Positions 1 through 7,611 of a stretch of 40,374 bases of DNA are shown one piece after another. The notes beneath the pieces are model-generated. The model was given only the letters and a program-made list of their open reading frames with translations. It was not told the origin of the DNA and did not search any database. A program made the translations under genes and the position numbers. The first letter of the stretch is position 1, and every line of letters starts with the position of its first letter. This DNA comes from Gammaproteobacteria bacterium (lineage in GTDB: Bacteria; Pseudomonadota; Gammaproteobacteria; SZUA-229): positions 1-40,374 of the forward strand of contig JAJRUQ010000088.1 of the NCBI GenBank assembly GCA_024277705.1, given 5' to 3'.

Positions 1-113
1 AGAAGTTTTAAGTTGTAAGTTTAAAAACATAAATCAAAAGAAGCTTGTTAAACATAAGGTTATCCAGTTTTTGACTTTCTACTTATAACTTAAAACTTTT
101 AACTTACAACTTC
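1..113. repeat. AT-rich inverted repeat (hairpin, MITE-like)
   Basis: The first ~22 bases (agaagttttaagttgtaag...) are an imperfect reverse complement of the segment near 90-113 (...aacttttaacttacaacttct), with about 65 bases between the arms. No ORF lies inside. It resembles a short non-autonomous or dispersed element, but the left border may continue outside the window. Confidence 0.5.
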
Positions 114-136
114 TCTTTCTGGCCGATCTGAGACAT
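85..136 (+). repeat. Left copy of window-flanking direct repeat
   Basis: Bases 85-127 are identical to 40295-40337 (43 bp) in the same orientation, and similarity continues a few bases further (ctgagacatt here, gtgagccatt there). The core includes cttctctttctggccgat. It overlaps the right arm of the terminal hairpin, so the shared unit is probably a dispersed repeat. Confidence 0.75.
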
Positions 137-194
137 TCTTCCAATCACACAATTATGATTTAAAAGTCAATAAATAGATATTTTATTTATATAA

Positions 195-248
195 TTGATA
201 AAAAAATCAACTATTATAATTTGACTTATTTATCAAATAAGATATTAT
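195..248 (+). promoter_or_regulatory. hipBA promoter with overlapping operator palindromes
   Basis: TTGACT at 221-226 and TATTAT at 243-248 are separated by 16 bp, a good sigma-70 match. The palindrome cttattt-atc-aaataag (225-241) fills the spacer, and a second inverted repeat ttgat...atcaa lies at 195-210. Autorepression by the antitoxin is usual for hipBA modules, so these are likely HipB operators. Transcription would begin about 20-25 bases before the hipB ATG. Confidence 0.55.
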
Positions 249-277
249 TAAAGCTCTAATATGACATTTATATCACA

Positions 278-520
278 ATGAATGAATCCAGCATCATCAA
301 CGACATTATAGAAGCCGCAAAAGCCCGGAATATCAGCCAGGGTGAACTGGCTGCCCGTGCCGGTATTCGCCAGGAAACCCTGTCTCGTGCAAAAAAAAAT
401 GCCAATCTGCGTTTCAGCACGGTTGAACAACTGGCGCAGGTTGCCGGTCTCAAATTAAAACTGATTGCCGACAACCCGGTGGCCGATAAAATACAGGATG
501 GCACCCTGTTCCCGTCATGA
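278..520 (+). CDS. hipB: HipB-like antitoxin, XRE-family HTH
   Basis: This 80-residue protein is almost entirely one XRE/Cro-type helix-turn-helix (about residues 5-65; GELAARAGIRQETLSRAKK is the turn and recognition-helix region). It would bind the palindromes immediately upstream and neutralise the kinase encoded 24 bp downstream. Its small size and position ahead of a HipA kinase are diagnostic of a type II HipBA module. The ATG at 278 has no obvious Shine-Dalgarno sequence and the predicted 5' UTR is short, so translation may start on a nearly leaderless message. The sequence between recognition helix and C-terminus (FSTVEQLAQVAGLKLKLI) is typical of short HipB proteins. The family call is firm; the DNA target is inferred. 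Confidence 0.85.
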   Translation: MNESSIINDIIEAAKARNISQGELAARAGIRQETLSRAKKNANLRFSTVEQLAQVAGLKLKLIADNPVADKIQDGTLFPS

Positions 521-544
521 GTATCAACAGACAAACACAGGCCA

Positions 545-1924
545 ATGAGTACTGACCGCGAAGCTGTTATCTGGACACGACTCGGTGGCAAACCTAACCG
601 CATGGGACGGCTTTATGTTACCGATAAAGAATGCCGCTTTACCTATGATGACGATTATTTGCAACTGCAGCAGCCGGGTCTGGGTCTGGTGTACGCACCG
701 GAATATTATGGCAACACCACCATCAGCCGCGAACGCAAAAAACCGTTTGATTTATTCCCGCCAATACAGTCATTAATTCCCCCCCGGCAAAATGATAATT
801 TTCAGCGCAACCTGGCACTGAAATACTTGCAGAAAAAACATGGCCAGCAATTTTCCAGCCTTGACATGACCAGCTTTGATGCTGACTGGGAAATATTAAA
901 AGTTTCCGGCCACGGCGGCATCGGCCACCTTGATGTGTTTGAAGATGACCATTGCGCCGACAGCTGGTACAACAATCCGCCAGCGCATGAATTAATGGAA
1001 ATAACAGACGAACTCGGCTTTTCCCTGAAGCAGTTCATGACCTGGTTTGAAGAAGATATTGAAGTCTTCATCCGGACTGTCGGCCCTACCCCCAGTGTTG
1101 GCGGGGCCATTCCCAAATTACTGTTATCCATACCCGAGTCAGGCTGGGATGGTCGCATCGGTTTACCGACCCGGCAGAAAACACCGGGCATTATTGATGT
1201 TGTTTTAAAATTTGAACAAAGCACACGTTATCCCGGCATTATTGAACTGGAAATGCTAACGCTGGAAATACACCGTGAAGCGGGGTTTGATGTGCCACGC
1301 TACTGGCCCTGTTTTTTCAAGGGCATGCCGGCACTGGCAATAGAACGTTTTGATCGCGACCAGAACAATACACCACTGTACTGTGAATCATTGTATTCTA
1401 TTCTTGCTTCCGGTATACCACTGAACAATCATTACGATTACCGCTACGACCTGATTGCGCAGGCACTGGACTTATCTCCGGTGGAAATAGTCAGTCATAT
1501 AGCAGAAGCAAAAGAACATTTATTCCAGCGTTTGCTGATGGCATTATTAACCGGCAACGGTGACCTGCATCTGGAAAATCTGTCTATTACCTGCATACAG
1601 AATAAAAAAACTTTTTCAAAAATATATGACCCGGCACCAATGCGTGCTTATGCACAGCACGATATGTTAAGTGTCATGCCTTTTGGTGATTACGGTGAAA
1701 CCCCGGAGGATGCGGATACCGCAATCAACTTAAAACAGGCAGTTTACCGGTTTGCTAAAAACTGTGGCTTAAACACAGCACTATGCGATAGCCATATTGA
1801 AACAGCGCTTTCACAAACAGCCGACTTCAACCATAGAGTAAAGCAACTGACAACGGTACACGATGAAAATAAGGAACGGTTAATAAAACGAACAGAAAGT
1901 GTACGTCTTAAACTTTCGGCCTGA
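545..1924 (+). CDS. hipA: HipA-like serine/threonine kinase toxin
   Basis: This 459-residue protein is close to the usual HipA length. Visible motifs are the autophosphorylated P-loop equivalent (PSVGGAIPKLLL, matching the Ser-containing loop of E. coli HipA), the catalytic loop GNGDLHLENLS (N-x-D-x-H-x-x-N) and the metal-binding YDPAP segment that replaces DFG. The N-terminal ~100 residues correspond to the HipA_N/couple region. E. coli HipA phosphorylates glutamyl-tRNA synthetase and causes growth arrest; the target here is unknown. All key kinase residues seem present, so it is probably active. The gene follows hipB by 24 bp and is presumably co-transcribed. No strong Shine-Dalgarno precedes the ATG at 545, so translation may be coupled to hipB. 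Confidence 0.88.
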   Translation: MSTDREAVIWTRLGGKPNRMGRLYVTDKECRFTYDDDYLQLQQPGLGLVYAPEYYGNTTISRERKKPFDLFPPIQSLIPPRQNDNFQRNLALKYLQKKHGQQFSSLDMTSFDADWEILKVSGHGGIGHLDVFEDDHCADSWYNNPPAHELMEITDELGFSLKQFMTWFEEDIEVFIRTVGPTPSVGGAIPKLLLSIPESGWDGRIGLPTRQKTPGIIDVVLKFEQSTRYPGIIELEMLTLEIHREAGFDVPRYWPCFFKGMPALAIERFDRDQNNTPLYCESLYSILASGIPLNNHYDYRYDLIAQALDLSPVEIVSHIAEAKEHLFQRLLMALLTGNGDLHLENLSITCIQNKKTFSKIYDPAPMRAYAQHDMLSVMPFGDYGETPEDADTAINLKQAVYRFAKNCGLNTALCDSHIETALSQTADFNHRVKQLTTVHDENKERLIKRTESVRLKLSA

Positions 1925-2001
1925 ACACTACGGCCGGATGCTGGACTTTCCGTACATAGCCCGGGTTTAAATATTACCTTCAGCGGGAGATGCAAACACA
2001 A

Positions 2002-3150
2002 TCACTGCTGATCACTATCAGTATGCGGGGCATCACTGAATACAGCATTACGACCGGCATCTTTAGACTGATACATGGCTTTATCAGCCTGCCTGGAAAG
2101 TGTATCGATATCAGACTGTCCTGATGTCACACCAAAACTGGCGGTAAGGGAAAATTCCTGATTATCAAATTTAACCGCCGTATCAGAAATTACCACACGT
2201 AATTCATCTGCCAGCTGAGCTGCATGCTCAGTGGTTGTCGCTGGTAGCAACATGGCAAACTCTTCACCACCAATACGGGCAAACACATCTGACTTCCGTA
2301 GTCGTTGCAACAGAATTTCTCCAATTTTCTGTAGTGCAAAATCACCTGCAGCATGACCAAAACAGTCATTTATCACTTTGAAATTATCGATATCCATCAT
2401 GATCATAGCCAGTGGTTTTTTATTGCGTTGTGCCTGACTGACCAGCACTTTACCAAATTCATAAAATGCCCGACGATTATATAAACCGGTTAACTCATCA
2501 ATACGTGCCAGCTTTTCTGCATTCTCCTTGGATTTTTCAAGTTCGTGCGTCATTAATAAATTTTGATGAAGTGTTGAGCCGATCGCTTTGGTTGCACGTA
2601 TAGAAGAAATAAAAAAGACAATGGCACCAATTGCCAGTCCTGTAAGAACAATATTATTTTGTAAAACAAACCAGAATGTTATTGGTAACAGGAGTGCCGC
2701 AATGGTTGATAATGTCATTATACGGTGGGTTGAATAAACCGAAATAGCACCACCGGACATGCCCATTAAAAAAGAAAAAACAGCTACCTGATATAGCGGA
2801 TAATCCAGCGGCATAATAAGCACACTACCGATACCCCAGGTAAAAGAGGACAGCATCAGTGTTATAAAATAAGGCTTTTCCCAGACCAGCACATCTTCTC
2901 CCTGAGGCAGCAAACGGCGGTAACATGTAAAAATATACAGCCTCGCTATGGCAGTAAGCAAAAGAATAGTAAACCAGCCAAGCAACACCCGGTGATCCTG
3001 AACCGGCCATAATATTACAGACAGCAGCAGAGCATTAAAAACACTGATAAAAATCGCCGGATATGACTGGCGATACAATAACTGCAATTTTTCAGCATGC
3101 ACCAGCCCGGAAAAAGCTGCAGAGGCGTTTATTTTTTCAGAAAGAATCAT
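2002..3150 (-). CDS. Membrane-bound diguanylate cyclase (GGDEF)
   Basis: This 382-residue protein has about six hydrophobic segments in residues 25-200, a short coiled linker (LEKSKENAEKLARIDELTGLYNRR begins the domain) and a GGDEF domain in residues ~205-375. The active-site signature is GGEEF (ARIGGEEFAMLLP), so c-di-GMP synthesis from two GTP is expected. An RxxD inhibitory site (RKSD) sits five residues upstream, indicating product feedback inhibition. The N-terminal sensor resembles MASE-type integral membrane sensors, but I cannot name the class. It is transcribed towards hipA and lies downstream of the DUF1499 gene on the same strand (124 bp gap). No EAL domain is present. Confidence 0.9.
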   Translation of the reverse strand: MILSEKINASAAFSGLVHAEKLQLLYRQSYPAIFISVFNALLLSVILWPVQDHRVLLGWFTILLLTAIARLYIFTCYRRLLPQGEDVLVWEKPYFITLMLSSFTWGIGSVLIMPLDYPLYQVAVFSFLMGMSGGAISVYSTHRIMTLSTIAALLLPITFWFVLQNNIVLTGLAIGAIVFFISSIRATKAIGSTLHQNLLMTHELEKSKENAEKLARIDELTGLYNRRAFYEFGKVLVSQAQRNKKPLAMIMMDIDNFKVINDCFGHAAGDFALQKIGEILLQRLRKSDVFARIGGEEFAMLLPATTTEHAAQLADELRVVISDTAVKFDNQEFSLTASFGVTSGQSDIDTLSRQADKAMYQSKDAGRNAVFSDAPHTDSDQQ

Positions 3151-3274
3151 AAGTTACTGTATTTTATAAATAAAAGCATGCGTAAATAATAGCTGAAGAA
3201 GCACACTAAAGCATATAGAAATTGCGCATACCCTATATTCCCAGAAAAACCACCGGGGTAATAATAAGCAATCG

Positions 3275-3781
3275 CTATAAATGGTTGTGATTGCCATACT
3301 TTTCATTATCACTAACTACCTTATTTATTTTTTTTATCAATGTTTGTATATGACCGGAATTAGCTGAAAAATCAGCCTTGCCTTTCCGTGACTTTGATTT
3401 TATATACAGGGAGGATTTATTATTATCCAGCGCGCTCACATGAACAAACACATCATCCTCAAACAAAAACAGGCGGGTACGCACAATCAGGCTCACATTC
3501 AAACTGTCACTATCATGACTGACAATATTCCAGCCCAGCTCACTAGCCGCCAGTAATACATGTTTAAATAATTGATCTGCATCTATCTGATACACCGGCG
3601 TGCTTAATTCTTTAAACTCATGATCGTCTGCCGTTACCGCAATATTTTTTGTTAAAAAAACAGTTAGCCGTTTACTAAAACCCGGCGCTTCTAACAGGTT
3701 TGCCTGATTAATAAATAACGTAAACGAGATCGCACTAATAATAAAGATAATAATAAATATTACGATTTTTAGAATTGTCAT
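3275..3781 (-). CDS. DUF1499-like membrane-anchored protein
   Basis: This 168-residue protein has one N-terminal membrane segment (residues 4-25), then a soluble domain with the DUF1499 pattern: a GW motif in ASELGWNIV, a central strand RTRLFLFEDDVFVHV, and a terminal S-K-S-RKGKADFSANSGHI motif matching the family's RSRSR-G-x-D-x-G-x-N-x-x-R-I signature. No enzymatic function is established for the family. The start is supported by GGAAG six bases before the ATG. It lies upstream of the diguanylate cyclase on the same strand, with a gap long enough that co-transcription is uncertain. Confidence 0.7.
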   Translation of the reverse strand: MTILKIVIFIIIFIISAISFTLFINQANLLEAPGFSKRLTVFLTKNIAVTADDHEFKELSTPVYQIDADQLFKHVLLAASELGWNIVSHDSDSLNVSLIVRTRLFLFEDDVFVHVSALDNNKSSLYIKSKSRKGKADFSANSGHIQTLIKKINKVVSDNEKYGNHNHL

Positions 3782-4188
3782 TTATTTCTTCCCATTTTAT
3801 TTTTTTACCATGCATTATTTCTGCATCTTCAAACTAAACACAGCAAGTAGCTATCATTTATAAACACCTGAAAACAGCGTCTGTCATACACAATGAATTT
3901 AGCGCCAATACATTTAAAACGCAATCATATCTTACTAATCACCATGGTGTTAGCAAACAAGGTTTTTTCCGAAAATTTCTTTTAATAACAACTGCTGCCC
4001 CGTTAACGATGAGTGACATATTAAACCTAACAGTCTTACCGTACACACTTGAACAGTTTCTGTCACCAACAGCACATGCTGAATCAGTTTTGCTCTATTA
4101 AATAAAATCCCGGATTGCAGTTTTATGTTGATTTACTTCCTGCTTTCAAATAAATCATCATTAATCGCTATTCTTTTATAAATATCAT
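3782..4188. other. Non-coding gap, no feature recognised
   Basis: About 400 AT-rich bases between the divergent DUF1499 and exporter genes contain no credible ORF, RNA gene or strong repeat. It probably carries the DUF1499 promoter, but no convincing pair of boxes was found. Confidence 0.5.
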
Positions 4189-4217
4189 TTGACAGCAGGT
4201 GATATTTAAATCACTAT
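4189..4217 (+). promoter_or_regulatory. Candidate leader promoter with embedded operator
   Basis: A perfect -35 TTGACA (4189-4194) is followed 17 bp later by a weak -10 CACTAT (4212-4217). An inverted repeat gtgat-N6-atcac (4199-4214) occupies the spacer, where a repressor would block RNA polymerase. It would drive a ~150-nt leader ending at the terminator at 4343-4374. Confidence 0.4.
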
Positions 4218-4259
4218 CAGACGATGAAAAATTCAACATGCCACACTGCAGCGGCTCTT

Positions 4260-4316
4260 ATGGTTGTGCGTATCCTCTGGAAACGCAGTTTGTGGCCTGT
4301 TGTCTATCGATTATAA
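4260..4316 (+). CDS. Possible 18-residue leader peptide (two Trp codons)
   Basis: The short ORF reads MVVRILWKRSLWPVVYRL and stops at TAA 4314-4316. It is too short for the ORF track. It lies between a candidate promoter and an intrinsic terminator, and its second Trp-Pro codons overlap the 5' arm (4292-4298, gtggcct) of an alternative hairpin that would disrupt the terminator. This is the geometry of transcription attenuation by ribosome stalling. There is no clear Shine-Dalgarno sequence, and the Trp codons are separated rather than adjacent, so translation is unproven. Confidence 0.3.
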   Translation: MVVRILWKRSLWPVVYRL

Positions 4317-4342
4317 TAATAACTATAAAAATAGATTACCTC

Positions 4343-4374
4343 AAAGGCCACTGCAAACACAGCGGCCTTTTTTT
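4343..4374 (+). terminator. Rho-independent terminator in exporter leader
   Basis: An 11-bp stem with one mismatch (aaaggccactg / cagcggccttt) and a 6-base loop is followed by a T run. Its 5' arm (aggccac, 4345-4351) can instead pair with gtggcct at 4292-4298, extended by tctat (4303-4307) with ataga (4331-4335). The hairpin therefore has a mutually exclusive antiterminator partner. It could also simply end a small RNA. Confidence 0.75.
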
Positions 4375-4375
4375 A

Positions 4376-4475
4376 TGTCCATGAATGGACGGTATTGCGC
4401 AAAGAGCCAGGGAGGCGGTGCGCTATGTCCATGGATGGACGGTATTGCGCAAAGAGCCAGGGAGGCGGTGCACCC
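4376..4475 (+). repeat. Two tandem 50-bp direct repeats
   Basis: Units 4376-4425 and 4426-4475 begin tgtccatg[a/g]atggacggta and are nearly identical. Differences are confined to one internal base and the last few positions. Each contains the small palindrome tccatggatgga. They lie between the terminator and the exporter ribosome binding site. A short related motif, ggatggacggta, recurs downstream of the exporter near 5517. Confidence 0.85.
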
Positions 4476-4537
4476 GGCCGCGATAGCACCACCTGAATAT
4501 TATAAATACAAACACACACTAACAAAGGAGCAAAAAA

Positions 4538-5443
4538 GTGTCAGTCACCATATCATATCTTACGGTAATACTTATCTGGAGTACTACACCGTTAGCCATT
4601 CAGTGGAGTGGCCATGATGTTGGCTTTCAATTCGGCGTTGCTACACGTATGGCCATCGGTCTGCTGGCCCTGATATTATTGCTGCGTCTGATGAAAATCG
4701 AACTCCCCTGGCACAGAAAAGCCCGCCGTATCTATCTTATAAGCGGAATCAGCCTGTATATTGCAATGAGTTTTGTTTACTGGGCGGCGCAATATATTCC
4801 CAGTGGCTGGATCTCCGTAGTGTTTGGTTTTTCCCCGATACTGACCAGTGTCATGGCCAGCCTGATACTCAAGGATCAGACCTTATCAGGCACCCGCTTG
4901 CTCGGTATGCTGACAGGTTTTAGCGGCCTGATTTTTATCTTTATCGAAGGCTTATCCATATCAACCATGGTTATGTTAGGTATTGCGGCAACCACTATCA
5001 GTGCAGCCACCCAGTCTCTGGGTTCGGTTTTACTGAAACAGCAGCAACCGAATTTTCATCCGATTGCAATTACGGCGGGCAGTCTTGTTATTGCGCTACC
5101 TTTATTTATATTCAATCTGCTACTTGCCGGTGGCCTGCCGGAGACAATACCGGTAAAGTCGGCACTGTCGATATTATATCTTGGCTTGATAGGCTCCGCA
5201 GTTGGCTTTCCACTGTATTTTTATCTGCTGAAAAATCTCAGTCCGGAGCGGGTCGCCATCATTACCCTGATAACCCCGGTAACTGCTTTATTACTGGGCT
5301 CATATTTAAACGATGAATATATCAGCAGTAAAGTCTGGCTGGGCACAGCACTAATCCTGAGCGGACTGGCTGTTTATGAATATGGCAAATATTTACCGCA
5401 TGTAAAAAAGTGGAAAATCCGCTGGTTACAAAAACCATTGTGA
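4538..5443 (+). CDS. EamA/DMT-family inner-membrane transporter
   Basis: This 301-residue protein has about ten transmembrane helices arranged as two EamA repeats (roughly residues 1-130 and 140-285), the normal size for drug/metabolite transporters such as RhtA, YdcZ-like or RarD-type exporters. The second half ends each repeat with the usual segment (LITPVTALLLGSYLNDEYIS...GLAVYEYGKY). The start is GTG at 4538, preceded by a strong AAAGGAG at 4524-4530. Family members export amino acids, nucleotides or drugs; the substrate here is unknown. The leader carries a possible Trp-containing peptide and terminator, which would hint at an amino-acid-linked signal if attenuation is real. Confidence 0.85.
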   Translation: MSVTISYLTVILIWSTTPLAIQWSGHDVGFQFGVATRMAIGLLALILLLRLMKIELPWHRKARRIYLISGISLYIAMSFVYWAAQYIPSGWISVVFGFSPILTSVMASLILKDQTLSGTRLLGMLTGFSGLIFIFIEGLSISTMVMLGIAATTISAATQSLGSVLLKQQQPNFHPIAITAGSLVIALPLFIFNLLLAGGLPETIPVKSALSILYLGLIGSAVGFPLYFYLLKNLSPERVAIITLITPVTALLLGSYLNDEYISSKVWLGTALILSGLAVYEYGKYLPHVKKWKIRWLQKPL

Positions 5444-5523
5444 AACAGTGAATTTCAGGCCGGATAATAATATTAGCCTTGTATTAGGGCAGGACGCCTA
5501 TAGTGCATATGACTACGGATGGA

Positions 5524-5554
5524 CGGTAACAGGATGATGCAGGAACTGTTACCG
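5524..5554. repeat. Perfect 9-bp inverted repeat
   Basis: cggtaacag (5524-5532) and ctgttaccg (5546-5554) flank a 13-base loop downstream of the exporter. No T run follows, so it is more likely a protein site or RNA stabiliser than an intrinsic terminator. Confidence 0.5.
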
Positions 5555-5584
5555 GGCAACGGTTATCGCGTAAATAAAAGCACG

Positions 5585-5632
5585 AAAAACGTTTTACTTC
5601 GCGCCTTTTGCGTCCTTCGCGGCTAAAACAGT
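5585..5632. repeat. Dispersed cgcgccttttgcgtccttcgcgg repeat, copy 1
   Basis: The segment containing cttcgcgccttttgcgtcc and ttcgcggctaaaac belongs to the same family as the inverted-repeat element at 40150-40207 near the other end of the window. It lies in the non-coding gap between the exporter and the end of the large operon. Confidence 0.65.
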
Positions 5633-5684
5633 TTTTAGCTGAAAGTCCGCTGATGACCGTGTTGAGTTATTCACATCAATCGTA

Positions 5685-6599
5685 TCAGGAAGGAAGAAAA
5701 TCGATTGGATAGGTTACCGTAATAACCGGCACGTCTTTACTGGCGAATTTGAATTTTTTAATTTTAGACAGCAATCTTTTTTCCAGTTTTTTATGACCGA
5801 GTTCGCTGGAAACAATAATGCATTTGGTAACGGTTCCATTGGGCGCAATGGTTAGCTCAACAACAATTTTTCCCTGCAGTGATGGATCTTTACGTAGCTC
5901 ACGGTTATAAATACTGAAGATAACCCCTTTGTTTTTCTGGAAAACACGTTCAATTTCTTCCTGATTACGACTGGCCGTGCGTGAAGTCTGCTTTGCAGTT
6001 TTAGCGGCTATCTGGCCACTGCTTTCAATACTACTGGTAACCATGGAGGTTTTTCGCTGAGTCAGTTCACTGCTGCTTATCTTGCGATTAAGTGTATCTG
6101 TTTTGATTCCTTCACTGCCTTTTGATGCTTTCGCCATTAACATATCACTGGTGGAGATAACCGTTTCCGCCTGTTTCCCCGTTTTCACCTGGGTCTGGTC
6201 GGTAATATCTGAAAAATCAAAACTTTCTCTGAGATCGGCCAGTTCATCACTCAAAGCGATCAAGCCTGACTGCTGTGCTGTTTTTTTAGCCGCAGCACGA
6301 CTATCCGCTTTAGCGACCGGCCTGGGTTTCGGTTTTTTTACTGCTTTAGTTTTTACTTCAGGTTTTTTAATGACCTTTTTTAGTGGCGGTGGTGGCGGTA
6401 TTTTTTTCTTTTCCTGAAGCAGTTTAGCAAGACGAGGCGCGACATCAGCCAGTTGTTTTTGCTTCACTTCAGGCAGTGTCATATTATTCAGGATTATACC
6501 CAGCAGTAAAAAAACAGAAATAAATACAATGACCAGGCGTTTAAACAACCGGTCTTCCCTGCCCTCCACCCAGGGTAAATTCATCTCCGTCGTTATCAT
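5685..6599 (-). CDS. TonB-like energy transducer, AgmX/PglI C-terminal domain
   Basis: With the ATG at 6599 this is 304 residues: a short cytoplasmic N-terminus, one transmembrane helix (about residues 22-39), a periplasmic Lys/Pro-rich stretch (KKIPPPPPLKKVIKKP) as in TonB, a long low-complexity middle, and a C-terminal domain (YNRELRKDPSLQGKIVVEL...TVTYPIDF) matching the AgmX/PglI (GltJ/GltG) C-terminal family of Myxococcus gliding proteins. The ExbB/ExbD motor encoded just upstream should energise it across the periplasm. The ORF track begins 23 codons earlier inside exbD; the 6599 start leaves a 1-bp gap after the exbD stop and gives a normal topology. It is the last gene of the operon. 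There is no TonB-dependent receptor in the window, so an uptake role is less likely than a Glt-like mechanical one. Confidence 0.82.
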   Translation of the reverse strand: MITTEMNLPWVEGREDRLFKRLVIVFISVFLLLGIILNNMTLPEVKQKQLADVAPRLAKLLQEKKKIPPPPPLKKVIKKPEVKTKAVKKPKPRPVAKADSRAAAKKTAQQSGLIALSDELADLRESFDFSDITDQTQVKTGKQAETVISTSDMLMAKASKGSEGIKTDTLNRKISSSELTQRKTSMVTSSIESSGQIAAKTAKQTSRTASRNQEEIERVFQKNKGVIFSIYNRELRKDPSLQGKIVVELTIAPNGTVTKCIIVSSELGHKKLEKRLLSKIKKFKFASKDVPVITVTYPIDFLPS

Positions 6600-6600
6600 A

Positions 6601-7098
6601 TTAACTTTCTGAGGCCGTGGTTTTCTGATTAACAGCAAAGGACAGATTAGTATACTCAGCACCTGCACAGGTCAGCATAATCTTTTTAAGCAGAGCATAG
6701 GAAATATTTCTGTCACCCATGATAGTGACCCCTTTTTTATCGGTAATACCATCATCAGTCAAAGCAAGTTCTTTTAAGGCCGTAAATAATGGTTTAATGG
6801 TTTTTGACTGATTAGCCATGGCGGACTCAACACTGATAACTGTTTTTCCCTGCAAACTGATGTTCTCATTATTCACCGCAATTACCAGATTTCTGGCAGG
6901 AAATTTCTCTGAGCTGGAATCCGGCAGCCTGATATTTTTGGGTGAAGGCAATACTTCAGCATTGGTGGCATTCACCAGTAGGAAAAATACCAGAATGGTA
7001 AAAATGTCCATCAATGAAACCATATTTAATGATGCATTGCGGTCATTTTTACGTGCATGGTGTTGCTGCATTCGTTTAGCGCGGCGTGACATTTTCAT
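6601..7098 (-). CDS. ExbD/TolR-family protein (ExbD2, Asp-containing)
   Basis: This 165-residue protein has a basic cytoplasmic N-terminus, one transmembrane helix (NMVSLMDIFTILVFFLL, residues ~27-43) and a periplasmic domain. The helix keeps the Asp that carries protons in ExbD, TolR and MotB, so this subunit should be the proton-coupling one of the two ExbDs. The periplasmic part (LVIAVNNENISLQGKTV) has the usual ExbD fold pattern. AAGGA lies ten bases upstream of the ATG. The gene sits between the other exbD (18 bp upstream) and the TonB-like gene. The second D-box region and length are normal. Confidence 0.9.
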   Translation of the reverse strand: MKMSRRAKRMQQHHARKNDRNASLNMVSLMDIFTILVFFLLVNATNAEVLPSPKNIRLPDSSSEKFPARNLVIAVNNENISLQGKTVISVESAMANQSKTIKPLFTALKELALTDDGITDKKGVTIMGDRNISYALLKKIMLTCAGAEYTNLSFAVNQKTTASES

Positions 7099-7116
7099 AA
7101 TATTGCGGTCCTTGAA

Positions 7117-7611
7117 TTACCGGGGTGCATCACCGATAGAAATATCCGGGAATAATTCTGCATTAACCATTTCACCCTCGTAAAGCGTCTTAAATGAGCG
7201 TGCATTATCCATCACCTGGATCAGGTCATCATAGATGGTGTCCTGCTCAGACAAAATAGTCATATTGGTTTTATCGGGAAACCGAGCCTTCACCTGCTTC
7301 AGGACCTGTTTAAACAGGCCATAGTTGTGACCCGTCTCAAGTTTTTCAATGCGTTTTATCAAGCCACCTTTATTATCAGACAGGATTAATGCATCTTTTC
7401 GAATACTTACCCGTAATTCAAACGGTGGATTTTTTTCATTCTGACTGTTCTGACTACCGGGCTTGGGCAAATTCAGATCCAGTATCGTGATATGGGTAAA
7501 CACTGCGGTCATCAATAAAAACGGCACCAGAACCACCATCAGGTTCATAAATGCGGTGATATTAAGTTCAACTGACGGATGCTTTTTTCGCCCCCGGCTT
7601 CTACTGTGCAT
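7117..7611 (-). CDS. ExbD/TolR-family protein (ExbD1, Asp replaced by Asn)
   Basis: This 164-residue ExbD has a basic N-terminus, one transmembrane helix and a periplasmic domain (FELRVSIRKDALILSDNKGG). Aligning VELNITAFMNLMVVLVPFLL with the E. coli ExbD helix INVTPFIDVMLVLLIIFM places Asn exactly where the protonatable Asp25 should be; the codon is AAC. The remaining helix is well conserved, so this is not decay. It probably pairs with the Asp-containing ExbD2 as an unequal dimer within one ExbB ring. The start overlaps the exbB stop by 11 bp, implying translational coupling. Another view is that it is a purely structural or TolR-like subunit. Confidence 0.88.
   Translation of the reverse strand: MHSRSRGRKKHPSVELNITAFMNLMVVLVPFLLMTAVFTHITILDLNLPKPGSQNSQNEKNPPFELRVSIRKDALILSDNKGGLIKRIEKLETGHNYGLFKQVLKQVKARFPDKTNMTILSEQDTIYDDLIQVMDNARSFKTLYEGEMVNAELFPDISIGDAPR

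Noticed and set aside
4199-4617. ORFs 4199-4384 and 4264-4617
   Set aside because: Both read through the intrinsic terminator and the 50-bp repeats, lack ribosome binding sites and show no domain.
5443-5560. c-di-GMP or other riboswitch downstream of the exporter
   Set aside because: Short motifs recall GEMM-like sequences but no conserved core or scaffold could be built; only a 9-bp inverted repeat remains.
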